NCBI GenBank assembly: GCA_934525735.1
Contig: CAKSZM010000017.1
Span: forward strand, 1 to 27,602
Length of the DNA: 27,602 nt
Origin: an uncultured Faecalibacterium sp.
Lineage (GTDB): Bacteria > Bacillota > Clostridia > Oscillospirales > Ruminococcaceae
Direction: 5' to 3'
Shown: one piece after another, positions 7,738 to 16,205 of the stretch
Layout of the letters: every line of letters starts with the position of its first letter
How positions within the stretch are numbered: position 1 is the stretch's first letter
The notes under the pieces: model-generated
What the model saw: the letters and a program-made list of their open reading frames with translations, nothing else
Database searches by the model: none
Told to the model about the DNA's origin: nothing
Translations under genes and position numbers: made by a program

Positions 7738-9069
7738 TCAGTTTGGTTGTTCCGCTTCCGTGCGGGCACGGCGGGCGGCTTCCAGATCAATGGTGCGCTC
7801 CCGCAGTTCTGCCTCATGGGCAGCCCGGGCGGCTTCCCGCTCAGCGCGGGCCTGTTCCCTCTGCTGTGCGGCGCGTTCTCCGTTGCGCCCGATGTTGACC
7901 ATGACGCCCATTTCTGCCAGCAGCAGCACCAGGCTGGTGCCGCCGGACGAGAAGAACGGCAGACTGATACCGGTATTGGGGATGGTGTTGGTGACGACCG
8001 CAATGTTGCAGAACACCTGCCACGCGATCTGCGACATGATGCCGATGCCCACCATCGTGCAGTACAGATTTTCCGCGCGGTATGCAATGATCAGGCCCTG
8101 CACGATGAATACCACGAACAGAACGATGATGATCACCGCGCCGATGAAGCCCAGCTCCTCGCATACCACACTGAAGATAAAGTCGTTGTTGCTTTCAGGC
8201 AGCCAGAGCTGTTTTTCCACGCTGTTGCCAAGGCCTCGGCCGGTCAGCCCGCCGGAGCCGATGGCGTACAGGCTCTGCAGGGTCTGATCCTTCATTTCCG
8301 CGTGGCCCAGCCAGCTGTCCAGACGGCCCTGCAGGTATTCGATGTTGAACACTTTTGCAATGATCTGCGCCAGATACAGCAGCGGTTCCAGTGCCGCCGC
8401 ACCTGCGACGATGCAGATCCATGGAAAAATGCCGCCGCAGCCGGTGAGCAGCAGAATGCTGCCGATGATCGCTGCGGTCAGGATCGTGGCCGACATATGC
8501 GGCTCAGCGATCAGCAGCAGCGCCACCGGAATGAACGGCAGCACCGGGTACAGAAGCTGCTGACGGAACCGGATGCGGAACCAGTCCTTCGTGGTCAGGT
8601 GCTGGCCCTTTTTCAGCTCCGGGCGTTCTGCCCTTGCCGCAATACCGGAGCACAGCAGGATCAGCTCAAATTTTGCCAGCTCGGAGGTCTGCAGTGTGAC
8701 GCCGAACATCCGGATCCAGCGCCGGCAGCCGTTCAGCGGTGCAAAAGTCAGGGTAACCGCCAGCAGTCCCAGCACGATCCAGTAGGCAGGCTTTGCCGCC
8801 CAGCGCAGAAAGCGGTGGTCCACAAAGCTCATGACGTACATGACGGCGAGGCCCGCTCCCGCATAGAACAGCTGCACTCCGATGTAGTGCAGGCTGCTGC
8901 CCATGCGCAGATAGCCGGTGGTGTAGCTGGCGCTGTACAGCATCACAAGGCCGAAAACAATGATAATGCCCAGCGTTGCCAGCCATTCGATCATCAGCTG
9001 CGACCACGGGCCGGGGTTCCGCTGGAACACCGGGGGGATGCTTCTTCTTTTTTTATGTCTGGTGGCCAT
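7738..9069 (-). CDS. ftsW: SEDS-family septal peptidoglycan polymerase FtsW
   Basis: FtsW polymerises lipid II into glycan strands together with a class B transpeptidase. The 443 residues carry about ten membrane segments and family motifs: NGCRRWI (113-119), QTSELAKFELIL, EPHMSAT (189-195), QSLYAIGSGGL (265-275), GLGNSVEK, LPESNNDFIFS and the terminal SLPFFSSGGTSLVLLL. The loop that normally holds the catalytic aspartate (DP-x-GxGYQ before QSL) is shortened here to SWLGHAEMKDQT (252-263), so the catalytic acid is uncertain; Asp261 or Glu258 may fill the role. A charged Arg/Glu/Ala-rich helical tail of about 45 residues follows the last segment. The ribosome site is weak (GAAGG close to ATG 9069). 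RodA and SpoVE are relatives; the cluster position favours FtsW. Confidence 0.88.
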   Translation of the reverse strand: MATRHKKRRSIPPVFQRNPGPWSQLMIEWLATLGIIIVFGLVMLYSASYTTGYLRMGSSLHYIGVQLFYAGAGLAVMYVMSFVDHRFLRWAAKPAYWIVLGLLAVTLTFAPLNGCRRWIRMFGVTLQTSELAKFELILLCSGIAARAERPELKKGQHLTTKDWFRIRFRQQLLYPVLPFIPVALLLIAEPHMSATILTAAIIGSILLLTGCGGIFPWICIVAGAAALEPLLYLAQIIAKVFNIEYLQGRLDSWLGHAEMKDQTLQSLYAIGSGGLTGRGLGNSVEKQLWLPESNNDFIFSVVCEELGFIGAVIIIVLFVVFIVQGLIIAYRAENLYCTMVGIGIMSQIAWQVFCNIAVVTNTIPNTGISLPFFSSGGTSLVLLLAEMGVMVNIGRNGERAAQQREQARAEREAARAAHEAELRERTIDLEAARRARTEAEQPN

Positions 9070-9102
9070 CTGCCTTCAATCCCTCTCTTTCGTGCATCCG
9101 TT

Positions 9103-10080
9103 TCAGCGCACAAAGCGCATGGCCAGCAGCAGCCCGCATGCGCTCAGGATGCACATACTGTAAAATAGATTCACAGCGCCTGCGCCGCGCTGTTCCAGCC
9201 AGCGGTGCAGCGGCGCCGTGCAGAACAGCGCTCTGCCGGTCGCCCGGTAAAACAGGATCTGCAGCAGCACCATGCCGCCCTCCGCCCAGAAGGGCAGCGC
9301 CAGCGGCACACTCAGCTCACCGTAGCCGATGCTCAGCGGGATGCAGCCCACCGCCCCGGCCAGAAACAGACATCCGCATTTGCCCGGGCGCAGCTTTGCA
9401 GGCGGGAAGTTCCACAGCAGAAATGCCGTCAGTGCTCCGGCCAGTGCAGCCGGAAGCACTGCCAGCGGGAACCAGCTCAGCTGCGTTTCCAGCAGCATCA
9501 GACCCAGCATGGTGACAAATGCCGCCCCGCAGACCGTACCGTCCGCTCCGTCCGCAACGCGCCCGCACTCTGCCAGCGCCACCAGCAGCAGTCCGGACAA
9601 AACCGGCGCCGCCGGGCACTGCACATAGCTGCCGCCCGGCAGCAAAAAGCCCGTTGGCAGGCAGCCGTTCAGGGCCAGCAGCCCCAGCACTGCCGCGGCG
9701 GCAGCAGCTTCCAGCGCAAGGCGCGCAGCGCACCGCAGCCCCAGCGGCGAGCGGCTGCGCATCCGGGCAAGGTCATCGGCCAGACCGATGCCGCCGAACG
9801 CCAACGGGCCGAACAGCCCGATGAGCAGCCGGGACATCATCCGGTCCTGCCCGCCCAGCAGCTGCGGCTGTGCGATGCAGGCCGCGACCCAGCCCACGCC
9901 CACGGCTGCCAGCGTGCCGACCATCAGACATAGCCCGCCCATGGTGGGAACATGCTGCGGCCCGTCCGGGTCTGCCGGGCCGCGCTCCAGCTCCCGCAGC
10001 ATCGGGACCATCAGGTTGCCGAGCGCCGCCGTCAGCGCAAAACCCAGCACCGACGCAGCGATCAAGGCGAAACGAATCAT
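9103..10080 (-). CDS. mraY: Divergent MraY-family protein, key catalytic residues lost
   Basis: MraY moves phospho-MurNAc-pentapeptide from UDP to undecaprenyl phosphate, giving lipid I. This 325-residue, Ala/Leu/Gly-rich membrane protein has the family outline: QHVPTMGG (42-49), the Asp pair in GLADD (99-103), DGADG (177-181) and NFPPAKL (224-230). But GDTGSL reads GKCGCL (233-238), so the conserved active-site Asp is a Lys. HHH is reduced to LHRW with one His (292), and the Asn before TDGLDG is replaced. The gene is open over its full length and well placed in the operon, with GGAG before ATG 10080. It may be an inactive or altered paralogue, with a true MraY elsewhere in the genome, or a very divergent working enzyme. 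Family membership is clear from order and motifs; activity is doubtful. Confidence 0.8.
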   Translation of the reverse strand: MIRFALIAASVLGFALTAALGNLMVPMLRELERGPADPDGPQHVPTMGGLCLMVGTLAAVGVGWVAACIAQPQLLGGQDRMMSRLLIGLFGPLAFGGIGLADDLARMRSRSPLGLRCAARLALEAAAAAAVLGLLALNGCLPTGFLLPGGSYVQCPAAPVLSGLLLVALAECGRVADGADGTVCGAAFVTMLGLMLLETQLSWFPLAVLPAALAGALTAFLLWNFPPAKLRPGKCGCLFLAGAVGCIPLSIGYGELSVPLALPFWAEGGMVLLQILFYRATGRALFCTAPLHRWLEQRGAGAVNLFYSMCILSACGLLLAMRFVR

Positions 10081-10107
10081 TTTTCAGTCTCCAATTTTGC
10101 CGGAATG

Positions 10108-11490
10108 TTATTCTTCGGCATCCTTCTGCTCTTTGTAGAAAATTTCCAGTACTTTTTCCAACGCCATGCCGCGGCTGGCCTTCACCAGCAGGGCATCGCC
10201 CGGCTCCATGCGATTCAGCAAGGCATCGGCCGCTTCGCGGTAGTTGTCTGCATGCATGGTCTTGACGCCCTTTGCCGCCGCCACAACAGCGGTGCGCTTT
10301 GCGTTTTCGCCGTAGGTCACCAGTGCGTACAGGTTGCTCTCGGCCGCCAGACGCCCCAGTTCCTCGTGGGCGGAGCGGCTCAGATCGCCCAGCTCCAGCA
10401 TATCGCCCAGCAGCGCGAACCGGCGCTTGCAGGGGAACTCCTTGAACATGGCCAGGGCAGCCTTCATGCTGTCGGGGTTGGCGTTGTAGCAGTCCTCGAT
10501 CACCGTGACGCCCTTGCTGTGCACCACTTTCTGGCGGCGGCCGGTCTGTTCGAACTCCGACAGACCCTTGATGACGCCCCGGGCATCGCAGCCCAGACGG
10601 GTGGCTGCGCAATAGGCAGCCAGTGCGTTGGCCACATTATGCTTGCCCATGGCAGGGATCTTGACCACGAAGGTACCCTCTTCCTGATCTTCCAGCACAA
10701 AGCTCATGCCGTCGTCCTCCTGACGGATGGACAGTGCGCAGACGTCTGCGTTCTCGTCCGCAAGACTGAACCACACCGGGCGCACATGCGCCGGCAGGGC
10801 CGCCTTGCGCAGGAAGGGATCGTCGTAGTTCAGCACCAGCGGTGCGCCCTCGGGCAGGCCGGCGCAGATCTCCAGCTTTGCTTTGCAGATATTCTCCTGG
10901 CTGCCCAGATTGCCGATATGGGACACGCCAATGCAGGTGATGATACCCACATCCGGGCGGGCCGCACGGGCCAGACGGTCGATCTCACCGGCATGGCTCA
11001 TGCCCATCTCAATGACAGCATATTCCGTGGTGCTGCCGATGCGCATCAGGGTGCGGGGCATGCCCAGCTCATTGTTCTGATTGCCCTCGGTCTTGATGGT
11101 CTCGCCGAAGCCTGCCAGCGCGGCGTAGGTCATCTGCTTGGTGGTCGTCTTGCCCACGCTGCCGGTGACGCCCACCATCTTCGGGTGGTACTGGCTGCGG
11201 TAGTTGGCGCCCATCACCATCATGGCATGGTAGCTGTCCGGGCAGAGAATGGCTTTTTCCGCCGGGACGCCCTCCACCGTGTGGTTGACCACCACAAAGG
11301 CCGCGCCCTCTTCCAGTGCTTTTGCCGCAAAATCATGTCCGTCGAACTTTTCGCCCGGGAATGCCACAAAGATGCAGCCGGGCCGCACTTCGCGGCTGTC
11401 GGTGGTGACCAGTTCCACCTCCGGGTCACTGGTCAGAAAGCCTTCGGGCACCAGCCCGGCCAGAAGCTTGCTTGCAGAGATCTTTTCCAT
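10108..11490 (-). CDS. murF: UDP-MurNAc-pentapeptide synthetase MurF
   Basis: MurF joins D-Ala-D-Ala to UDP-MurNAc-tripeptide using ATP, the last cytosolic step before MraY. The protein has 460 residues, the normal size. The N-terminal substrate domain contains TTDSREVRPGCIFVAF, the ATP loop is GSVGKTTT (110-117), and the middle domain has EGNQNNELGMP and MGMSHAGEIDRL, both typical of MurF. The C-terminal ligase domain contains the IEDCYNANPDSM segment that identifies MurF. GAGAGGGG precedes ATG 11490. It follows the transpeptidase gene by about 70 bases and precedes mraY by 27 bases. No key residue appears to be missing. Confidence 0.96.
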   Translation of the reverse strand: MEKISASKLLAGLVPEGFLTSDPEVELVTTDSREVRPGCIFVAFPGEKFDGHDFAAKALEEGAAFVVVNHTVEGVPAEKAILCPDSYHAMMVMGANYRSQYHPKMVGVTGSVGKTTTKQMTYAALAGFGETIKTEGNQNNELGMPRTLMRIGSTTEYAVIEMGMSHAGEIDRLARAARPDVGIITCIGVSHIGNLGSQENICKAKLEICAGLPEGAPLVLNYDDPFLRKAALPAHVRPVWFSLADENADVCALSIRQEDDGMSFVLEDQEEGTFVVKIPAMGKHNVANALAAYCAATRLGCDARGVIKGLSEFEQTGRRQKVVHSKGVTVIEDCYNANPDSMKAALAMFKEFPCKRRFALLGDMLELGDLSRSAHEELGRLAAESNLYALVTYGENAKRTAVVAAAKGVKTMHADNYREAADALLNRMEPGDALLVKASRGMALEKVLEIFYKEQKDAEE

Positions 11491-11531
11491 TGGTCGTTTC
11501 CCCTCTCTTTTGATTGAATAACTCTCTCCGT

Positions 11532-11547
11532 CACGGCTTGCGCCGTG
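11532..11547. other. Small hairpin between the transpeptidase gene and murF
   Basis: CACGGC (11532-11537) pairs with GCCGTG (11542-11547) over a four-base loop. No T run follows on the minus strand, so it is not a normal terminator. It could stabilise an mRNA end or mean nothing. Confidence 0.4.
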
Positions 11548-11559
11548 CCGGTGTCTTGT

Positions 11560-14049
11560 TTACCCGCAGGTAATGGTCACGATGGTTCCGCGCTGTACGC
11601 TGGAACCGGCAGCCTCGCTCTGGGCCTGCACCGTACCTCCGGCGCTGCCCTCCACCACGCAGTTCAGCCCGGCTGCCGACAGCATCTGGCGGGCAAAATC
11701 CGCGCTCTTGCCGGCCACATCCGGCACTTCGGTCTGGCTGCCTTCGTAGGTGTCCGTGTAGAGATAGACGGTGGTGCCGTAAGCCACCTTTGCACCCGCG
11801 CGGGGGTACTGGTAGGTCACCGCCGCTGCAGTCTGGTCGGTCTCGCTGGCCGCCAGCTGGTGCTTCAGGCCCTTGATGTTCAGCTGCACCTGTGCGCTGC
11901 TCCACTCGGTACCCACAAGGTTCGGCACGGTGACCGTGGTCTGGCTGCGGTCCTCGCCGTCAGTAGCGATGCCCAGATACGGCGCCACCTCGCTGATGAT
12001 GTTGCCCACAACGGGCGCTGCCAGCAGGGACGAGTAGTCGGTGCGGGCATTGTTGGGGTCATCCAGCATGACGTAAACGATGATCTCCGGGTCATCTGCC
12101 GGCAGAACTGCCGCAAAGGACGCCACCTTCTTGTAGTCGCCGTCGGCGCGGCGGTGCATGTTCAGCTGTTCCGACGTACCGGACTTGCCGCCGATGCGGT
12201 AGCCGGACACATAGGCATACTTGCCGCCGCCGGTGCCGTTGCCCACCTCGTACTCCATGATCTGGCGGATCACATCGCTGGCGCTCTCGCTGATGACCTG
12301 GCGGCGGACGTTGGTGCCGATCTCCTGCACAACGTTTCCGTTGGAATCGGTGATCTTATCCACCACATGGGGCGTGACCAGATAGCCGCCGTTGACGGCT
12401 GCGGCCACTGCCGTGCACATCTGCAGCGGGGTGATGGCCATTGCCTGGCCGAATGCCGAGGACGCCAGCTGGACTTCGCCCAGCTGATCGGCCTTGTAGT
12501 ACTGCATGAAGTTGGTCTCGCTGGGCAGATCCACACCCGTGCGGGAAGTAAAGCCGAATGCACCAAAGTAGTCGTAGAATTTCTGCGAACCGATGCGCTG
12601 GCCCAGCTGGATATAATAGATATTGCAGCTCTGGCGCAGAGCGTCTGCCAGATTCAAGGTTCCGTGAGCCTTGTGGCCTGCACAGTGGTAGGTCTCCTTC
12701 GCCACGCCGTAAGCACCGCTGCAGGTAAAGGTGGTGTTGATGGTGGCCAGACCGGAGTCCAGACCCATGGCCGAGGTGATGACCTTGAACACACTGCCGG
12801 GGTAGTACAGCTCGGTGATGGCCTTGTTTTTCCACTGGATATCGCGGTAGGTGCCGGAGTAATCCGGATCCTCCTCCGGGATCTTGTTGCCGTGCTCGTC
12901 CTTGATCTCCTTGCCGTTTTCATCCTTCTGATAGATGGTGTACAGCTCCGGCTCGGCCTGTACCTGTTCGCTGAGATAGGTCAGGTTCGCACTGTAATCC
13001 AGCGGGTTATTGGGGTCGAAGTCCGGCTTGGACGCCATGGCCAGGATCGCGCCGGTCTTGACATTCATCACGATGGCGCAGCCGCGGTTTTCCACCGTGT
13101 TGGCCGCGATGGCCTCGTTCAGGTACCGCTCCACGATCTCCTGCACATTCACGTCCAGCGAGAGCACCAGATTGGAGCCGTCCTTTGCGGCAAAGGTGGT
13201 GGCGTTCTGGTCTGCAATGGCATTGCCCACTGCATTTTTCAGGGTGATGGTGCGGCCGTCCACACCGGCAAGGGTGGACTGATAGGATTTTTCCAGTCCG
13301 TAGGTGCCAACGCCCTCGCCGTCCGTAAAGCCCAGCACCGCCGCAGCAAAGGCGCCGTAGGGGTAGCTCCGGTCAAAGTTTGTGCTTGCCGACACCGAGA
13401 TGCGGCCCTTGCGGGAGCCGTCATCCGGGTTTTTGTGCGCCTTGTTGAACTCCGAAACGTATTTTTCCACCGACAGCTTCACGGCATTGTTCACTTTGGA
13501 CGCCAGCACTGCATAGGAAGAGTTCACATCGATAAGCGCATCATATACCTTCTGATACTGCTCCTGATACTGTTCCGACGAGGTATCCACGGCATCCAGA
13601 TTTTCACCGTCGCCGGAAAGCAGACGCAGCGTCAGCTCCCGGCTCACCTCGGCGCAGATGGCCGGGTCCGGCGTGCGGACGATATTTTTTTCTTTTTCCG
13701 TTCCGGTCTGCGTATACAGAGCCGTGCTGTACTTGGGGTCGGCCCAGATATCCCATACCCGGTTGGTGGAAGCCAGCGTAATGCCGGAGGTATCATAGAT
13801 CTCGCCGCGGACGGCCTTGATGGTGATATCCTTCAGCTGCTGCTCGGCGGCCTCCTGCCGGTAAGTCTCGCCGCCCACGATCTGGATGCGGTACAGGCTG
13901 TGGATCACGACAGCAGCGGCAAACAGCACCGCCGCCACAGCCATCAGGCTGCAGATGCCGCGCGTTCTGGGGTTCAGCCGGTCTTTTGAAGATGCCGGCC
14001 GCACACGGTAGCCGCGGCCGTTCGGTTTCTTGGGGGAAGATTCTTGCAT
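11560..14049 (-). CDS. Class B penicillin-binding protein with two PASTA domains (FtsI/PBP2B/SpoVD type)
   Basis: This transpeptidase crosslinks septal peptidoglycan on the outer face of the membrane. It has 829 residues. A basic cytosolic start is followed by one membrane segment (about 31-52), the dimerisation or pedestal domain with RGEIYDTSG, and the transpeptidase domain with SVFK (catalytic Ser 419, Lys 422), SCN (474-476) and KSGT (622-625). Two PASTA domains end the protein, starting at TVTVPNLVGTEWSSA and TEVPDVAGKSADFA. The PASTA pair is typical of Firmicutes PBP2x, PBP2B and SpoVD and may bind muropeptides or the kinase system. AGGAG lies six bases before ATG 14049. Its partner should be the FtsW encoded downstream. 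No sporulation gene is nearby, so a vegetative division role is more likely than SpoVD. Confidence 0.92.
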   Translation of the reverse strand: MQESSPKKPNGRGYRVRPASSKDRLNPRTRGICSLMAVAAVLFAAAVVIHSLYRIQIVGGETYRQEAAEQQLKDITIKAVRGEIYDTSGITLASTNRVWDIWADPKYSTALYTQTGTEKEKNIVRTPDPAICAEVSRELTLRLLSGDGENLDAVDTSSEQYQEQYQKVYDALIDVNSSYAVLASKVNNAVKLSVEKYVSEFNKAHKNPDDGSRKGRISVSASTNFDRSYPYGAFAAAVLGFTDGEGVGTYGLEKSYQSTLAGVDGRTITLKNAVGNAIADQNATTFAAKDGSNLVLSLDVNVQEIVERYLNEAIAANTVENRGCAIVMNVKTGAILAMASKPDFDPNNPLDYSANLTYLSEQVQAEPELYTIYQKDENGKEIKDEHGNKIPEEDPDYSGTYRDIQWKNKAITELYYPGSVFKVITSAMGLDSGLATINTTFTCSGAYGVAKETYHCAGHKAHGTLNLADALRQSCNIYYIQLGQRIGSQKFYDYFGAFGFTSRTGVDLPSETNFMQYYKADQLGEVQLASSAFGQAMAITPLQMCTAVAAAVNGGYLVTPHVVDKITDSNGNVVQEIGTNVRRQVISESASDVIRQIMEYEVGNGTGGGKYAYVSGYRIGGKSGTSEQLNMHRRADGDYKKVASFAAVLPADDPEIIVYVMLDDPNNARTDYSSLLAAPVVGNIISEVAPYLGIATDGEDRSQTTVTVPNLVGTEWSSAQVQLNIKGLKHQLAASETDQTAAAVTYQYPRAGAKVAYGTTVYLYTDTYEGSQTEVPDVAGKSADFARQMLSAAGLNCVVEGSAGGTVQAQSEAAGSSVQRGTIVTITCG

Positions 14050-14128
14050 GTTGTTCTCCTGCGGCAGAGCAAAGCGCGTACAGCGGCCCGCCGCTTCTTG
14101 TCCTGATCAGATTTGCTGCCCGAAGGCT

Positions 14129-14162
14129 AAAAACCGAAAAAGCGTGCGCTGCCGCACGCTTT
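14129..14162 (-). terminator. Internal terminator between ftsL-like and transpeptidase genes
   Basis: Reading the minus strand, AGCGTGCG and CGCACGCT (14141-14148 and 14153-14160) form an eight-base stem over a four-base loop, extended by A-T pairs, then TTTTCGGTTTTT. It starts about 15 bases after the ftsL-like stop and would attenuate the long dcw transcript after its third gene. Confidence 0.75.
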
Positions 14163-14176
14163 CCCGTTTTGATGGT

Positions 14177-14659
14177 TTATTTGATGGTGCCGAGGATGTT
14201 CACAGCGCCATTATAGATGAAATCGGTCCACTGCCGCACAGCAGACTGGGTACGCTCCAGCGAGTCGCTCTCGCCCAGCCGGATATAGGTGATCTGGCTC
14301 TGGTCGATCTTCATCAGGCCCAGACGCCCGGCCGCTTCTTCCACGCTGGTGATGTTGGTCTTACTGTTGAGGGTGCTGTTATAGTATGTATACTGGCTCT
14401 GCTCGCTGACGAGCTGTGCCTTTGCATCCTGGATCTGATCGTTCAGCTCCACCAGTCTGGACTCGCTCCACAGCAGACTGATGGCAAACCCCACCAGCAG
14501 CGCCACCGCCACCAGATGCATCGCATGGCGGGCCGCCGCCTGACGCGGCGAAAGACGATTTTTGCCGCCCTTTTCGACCCGCAGATTTGCCTTGCGCTGC
14601 GGCTGCGGTGCTTTTCTGCGGCGTACTGCCGTATTATAATCGTATGCTGCCTGACCCAT
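14177..14659 (-). CDS. ftsL: FtsL/DivIC-like septum protein
   Basis: A small bitopic protein of 160 residues with the FtsL plan: a basic cytosolic N-terminus (1-45), one membrane segment (about 46-65, HLVAVALLVGFAISLLW), then an extracytoplasmic coiled coil (about 66-100) and a short tail with the VEEAAGRLGLMKIDQSQITYI segment, which is common in FtsL-like proteins. I chose ATG 14659 because GAGGAGGAG lies seven bases before it; a GTG at 14677 would overlap that site. It lies between rsmH and the transpeptidase gene, where ftsL is always found in this cluster. It should bind FtsQ/DivIB and the transpeptidase. Sequence in this family varies, so the call leans on topology and position. Confidence 0.85.
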   Translation of the reverse strand: MGQAAYDYNTAVRRRKAPQPQRKANLRVEKGGKNRLSPRQAAARHAMHLVAVALLVGFAISLLWSESRLVELNDQIQDAKAQLVSEQSQYTYYNSTLNSKTNITSVEEAAGRLGLMKIDQSQITYIRLGESDSLERTQSAVRQWTDFIYNGAVNILGTIK

Positions 14660-14703
14660 GGTTGCTCTCCTCCTCACACAATGCCGGCCTGACGGTCAGC
14701 GTT

Positions 14704-15669
14704 TCAGATTTTTTCCAGAACTCTCAGGTGCGCCGACCGGCTGCGCCGGTTTTCTTCCAGCTCCTGATGATTTGCTTCGATCGGTTTGCGGGTGATCAGC
14801 TTCGCCTTTGCCTTGCCGCCGCACACACACACCGGAAACTCCGGCGGACAGGTGCAGGCCGTGGCCCAGCGACGGAATTTGTTCTTGACCAGCCGGTCTT
14901 CCAGCGAATGGAAGGTGATCACGCACAGGCGGCCGCCCGGCGCAAGGTGATCGAAGATCGTGTCCAGCCCTTCTTCCAGCGCGTCCAGCTCATGGTTGAC
15001 CGCAATGCGCAGCGCCTGAAACGTCCGGCGGGACGGGTTTTTATTTTTCCGGCGTTCTGCCGGGGGCATGGCACTGGCTACGATGTCTGCCAGCTGCAGG
15101 GTCGTCTCGATGGGGGCGGTCTCCCGGGCCTCCACGATTTTACCCGCGATCTGCCATGCAAAGGGTTCTTCGCCGTAATCCCGCAGGATGCGTGCCAGCT
15201 CCTCCCGGCTTTCGGTGTTCACAAGGTCTGCCGCCGTCTCCCCCTGCTGGCTCATCCGCATGTCCAGCGGTGCATCCGCACGGTAGGAAAAGCCCCGGGC
15301 TGCATCGTCCAGCTGATGGCTGGAAACGCCCAGATCCAGCAGCGCACCGTTGATCTTTTCAATGCCCAGCTGCTCCAGCGCCTGCCCGGCGTAGCGGAAG
15401 TTGATCTGCACCACGGTAGCGGGCAGACCGGCCAGACGGGCACGGGCTGTCTGTACGGCGTCCGGGTCCTGATCCAGCGAGATCAGCCGGCCGCCTTTTT
15501 CTGCATCCAGCCGCAGTGCGATCTGGCGGGAATGCCCCGCACCGCCTGCGGTGCCGTCCAGATAGGTGCCTGCCGGGTCGATGGCAAGCCCCTCCAGACA
15601 TTCGTTCAGCAGAACGGGGATATGCTCAAACAAAGCCGGGTCAAAGGCTTCCTGCTGTTCAAGGTCCAT
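14704..15669 (-). CDS. rsmH: 16S rRNA m4C1402 N4-methyltransferase RsmH
   Basis: RsmH methylates the N4 of C1402 in 16S rRNA with S-adenosylmethionine. With ATG 15669, preceded by GGAAAGGAGG, the protein has 321 residues, close to the family norm; a longer reading frame upstream has no ribosome site and would overlap mraZ. The N-terminal HIPVLLNE motif (16-23) and the SAM loop DGTAGGAGHS (38-47) are clear, followed by NFRYAGQAL, LLDLGVSSHQLDDAARGFSY, RRTFQALRIAVN, ITFHSLEDRLVK and the final RSRSAHLRVLEKI. All are typical. mraZ lies 40 bases upstream and the ftsL-like gene 44 bases downstream, the standard start of a dcw cluster. Confidence 0.97.
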   Translation of the reverse strand: MDLEQQEAFDPALFEHIPVLLNECLEGLAIDPAGTYLDGTAGGAGHSRQIALRLDAEKGGRLISLDQDPDAVQTARARLAGLPATVVQINFRYAGQALEQLGIEKINGALLDLGVSSHQLDDAARGFSYRADAPLDMRMSQQGETAADLVNTESREELARILRDYGEEPFAWQIAGKIVEARETAPIETTLQLADIVASAMPPAERRKNKNPSRRTFQALRIAVNHELDALEEGLDTIFDHLAPGGRLCVITFHSLEDRLVKNKFRRWATACTCPPEFPVCVCGGKAKAKLITRKPIEANHQELEENRRSRSAHLRVLEKI

Positions 15670-15709
15670 TGGCGCGGCCTCCTTTCCTGAATTTCTCATG
15701 TCGTTTGTA

Positions 15710-16129
15710 TCACAGGTGCAGCCCGCGCAGCCGTTCGGCGCGCTGCTCGTTGGTAATGGCCGCACGGCGGGCGTTCCAGACGTCCGTCGCCCAGATCTCG
15801 GCGTGGTTGCGGTTGCCGATGATGGTCACATCTTTGGCCAGCCCTGCGTATTCCCGCAGCTCTGCGGGCAGCAGGATGCGTCCCTGCTTGTCCGGCGTCA
15901 CCTCGCACGCGGTGCTGAACAGATCGCCGGTCACAGCCCAGCTGTCCATCAGCTCGTCATTTTCCAGCTTATCCGCCAGCTTTTCCACTTCGCTCATCGG
16001 CAGCGCAAACAGGCAGCTGTCCACCCATTCCAGCACCACAAAGCTCTCGCCCATGGCGTCGCGGAATTTTGCGGGGAAGTTCAGACGCCCCTTGGCATCA
16101 ATGGTGTAGTCATATCTGCCAAAAAACAT
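15710..16129 (-). CDS. mraZ: Transcriptional regulator MraZ
   Basis: MraZ is a DNA-binding protein that controls the dcw operon from its own promoter. It has 139 residues from ATG 16129, which has GGAAAGGGGG upstream; this start gives the usual N-terminus MFFGRYDYTIDAKGRL. Two SpoVT-AbrB-like halves are visible, each with its signature: DAKGRLNFPAKFRD near the start and DKQGRILLPAELREYA in the second half. Three repeats matching MraZ boxes lie 40 to 65 bases upstream of the start codon, just after the promoter, so autoregulation is strongly suggested. It is the first gene of the cluster. Confidence 0.96.
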   Translation of the reverse strand: MFFGRYDYTIDAKGRLNFPAKFRDAMGESFVVLEWVDSCLFALPMSEVEKLADKLENDELMDSWAVTGDLFSTACEVTPDKQGRILLPAELREYAGLAKDVTIIGNRNHAEIWATDVWNARRAAITNEQRAERLRGLHL

Positions 16130-16168
16130 CTGTGCGCCCCCTTTCCGAAGGGTTTTCAGGGCTGCAGG

Positions 16169-16194
16169 CCTACTTTTACCCACTTTGACCCACT
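16169..16194 (-). promoter_or_regulatory. Three-copy MraZ box
   Basis: On the minus strand AGTGGG, AGTGGG and AGTAGG recur every 10 bases (plus-strand 16189-16194, 16179-16184 and 16169-16174). This agrees with known MraZ operators, direct TGGG repeats spaced by one helical turn. The box begins a few bases after the predicted transcription start. Confidence 0.85.
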
Positions 16195-16205
16195 GATACG
16201 CTTTT

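Noticed and set aside
5111..8287. A very long plus-strand open frame opposite ftsQ, murG and ftsW
   Set aside because: It is rich in His, Gln, Leu and Arg, has no recognisable domain or ribosome site, and covers three well-supported genes on the other strand. It is a by-product of GC-rich codon use.
11545..13989. A long plus-strand open frame opposite the transpeptidase gene
   Set aside because: No domain, no ribosome site and the opposite strand encodes a complete penicillin-binding protein.
14384..14392. TGTATAC inside the ftsL-like gene, like the GntR box
   Set aside because: It lies within coding sequence, shares only the short core, and has no promoter near it.
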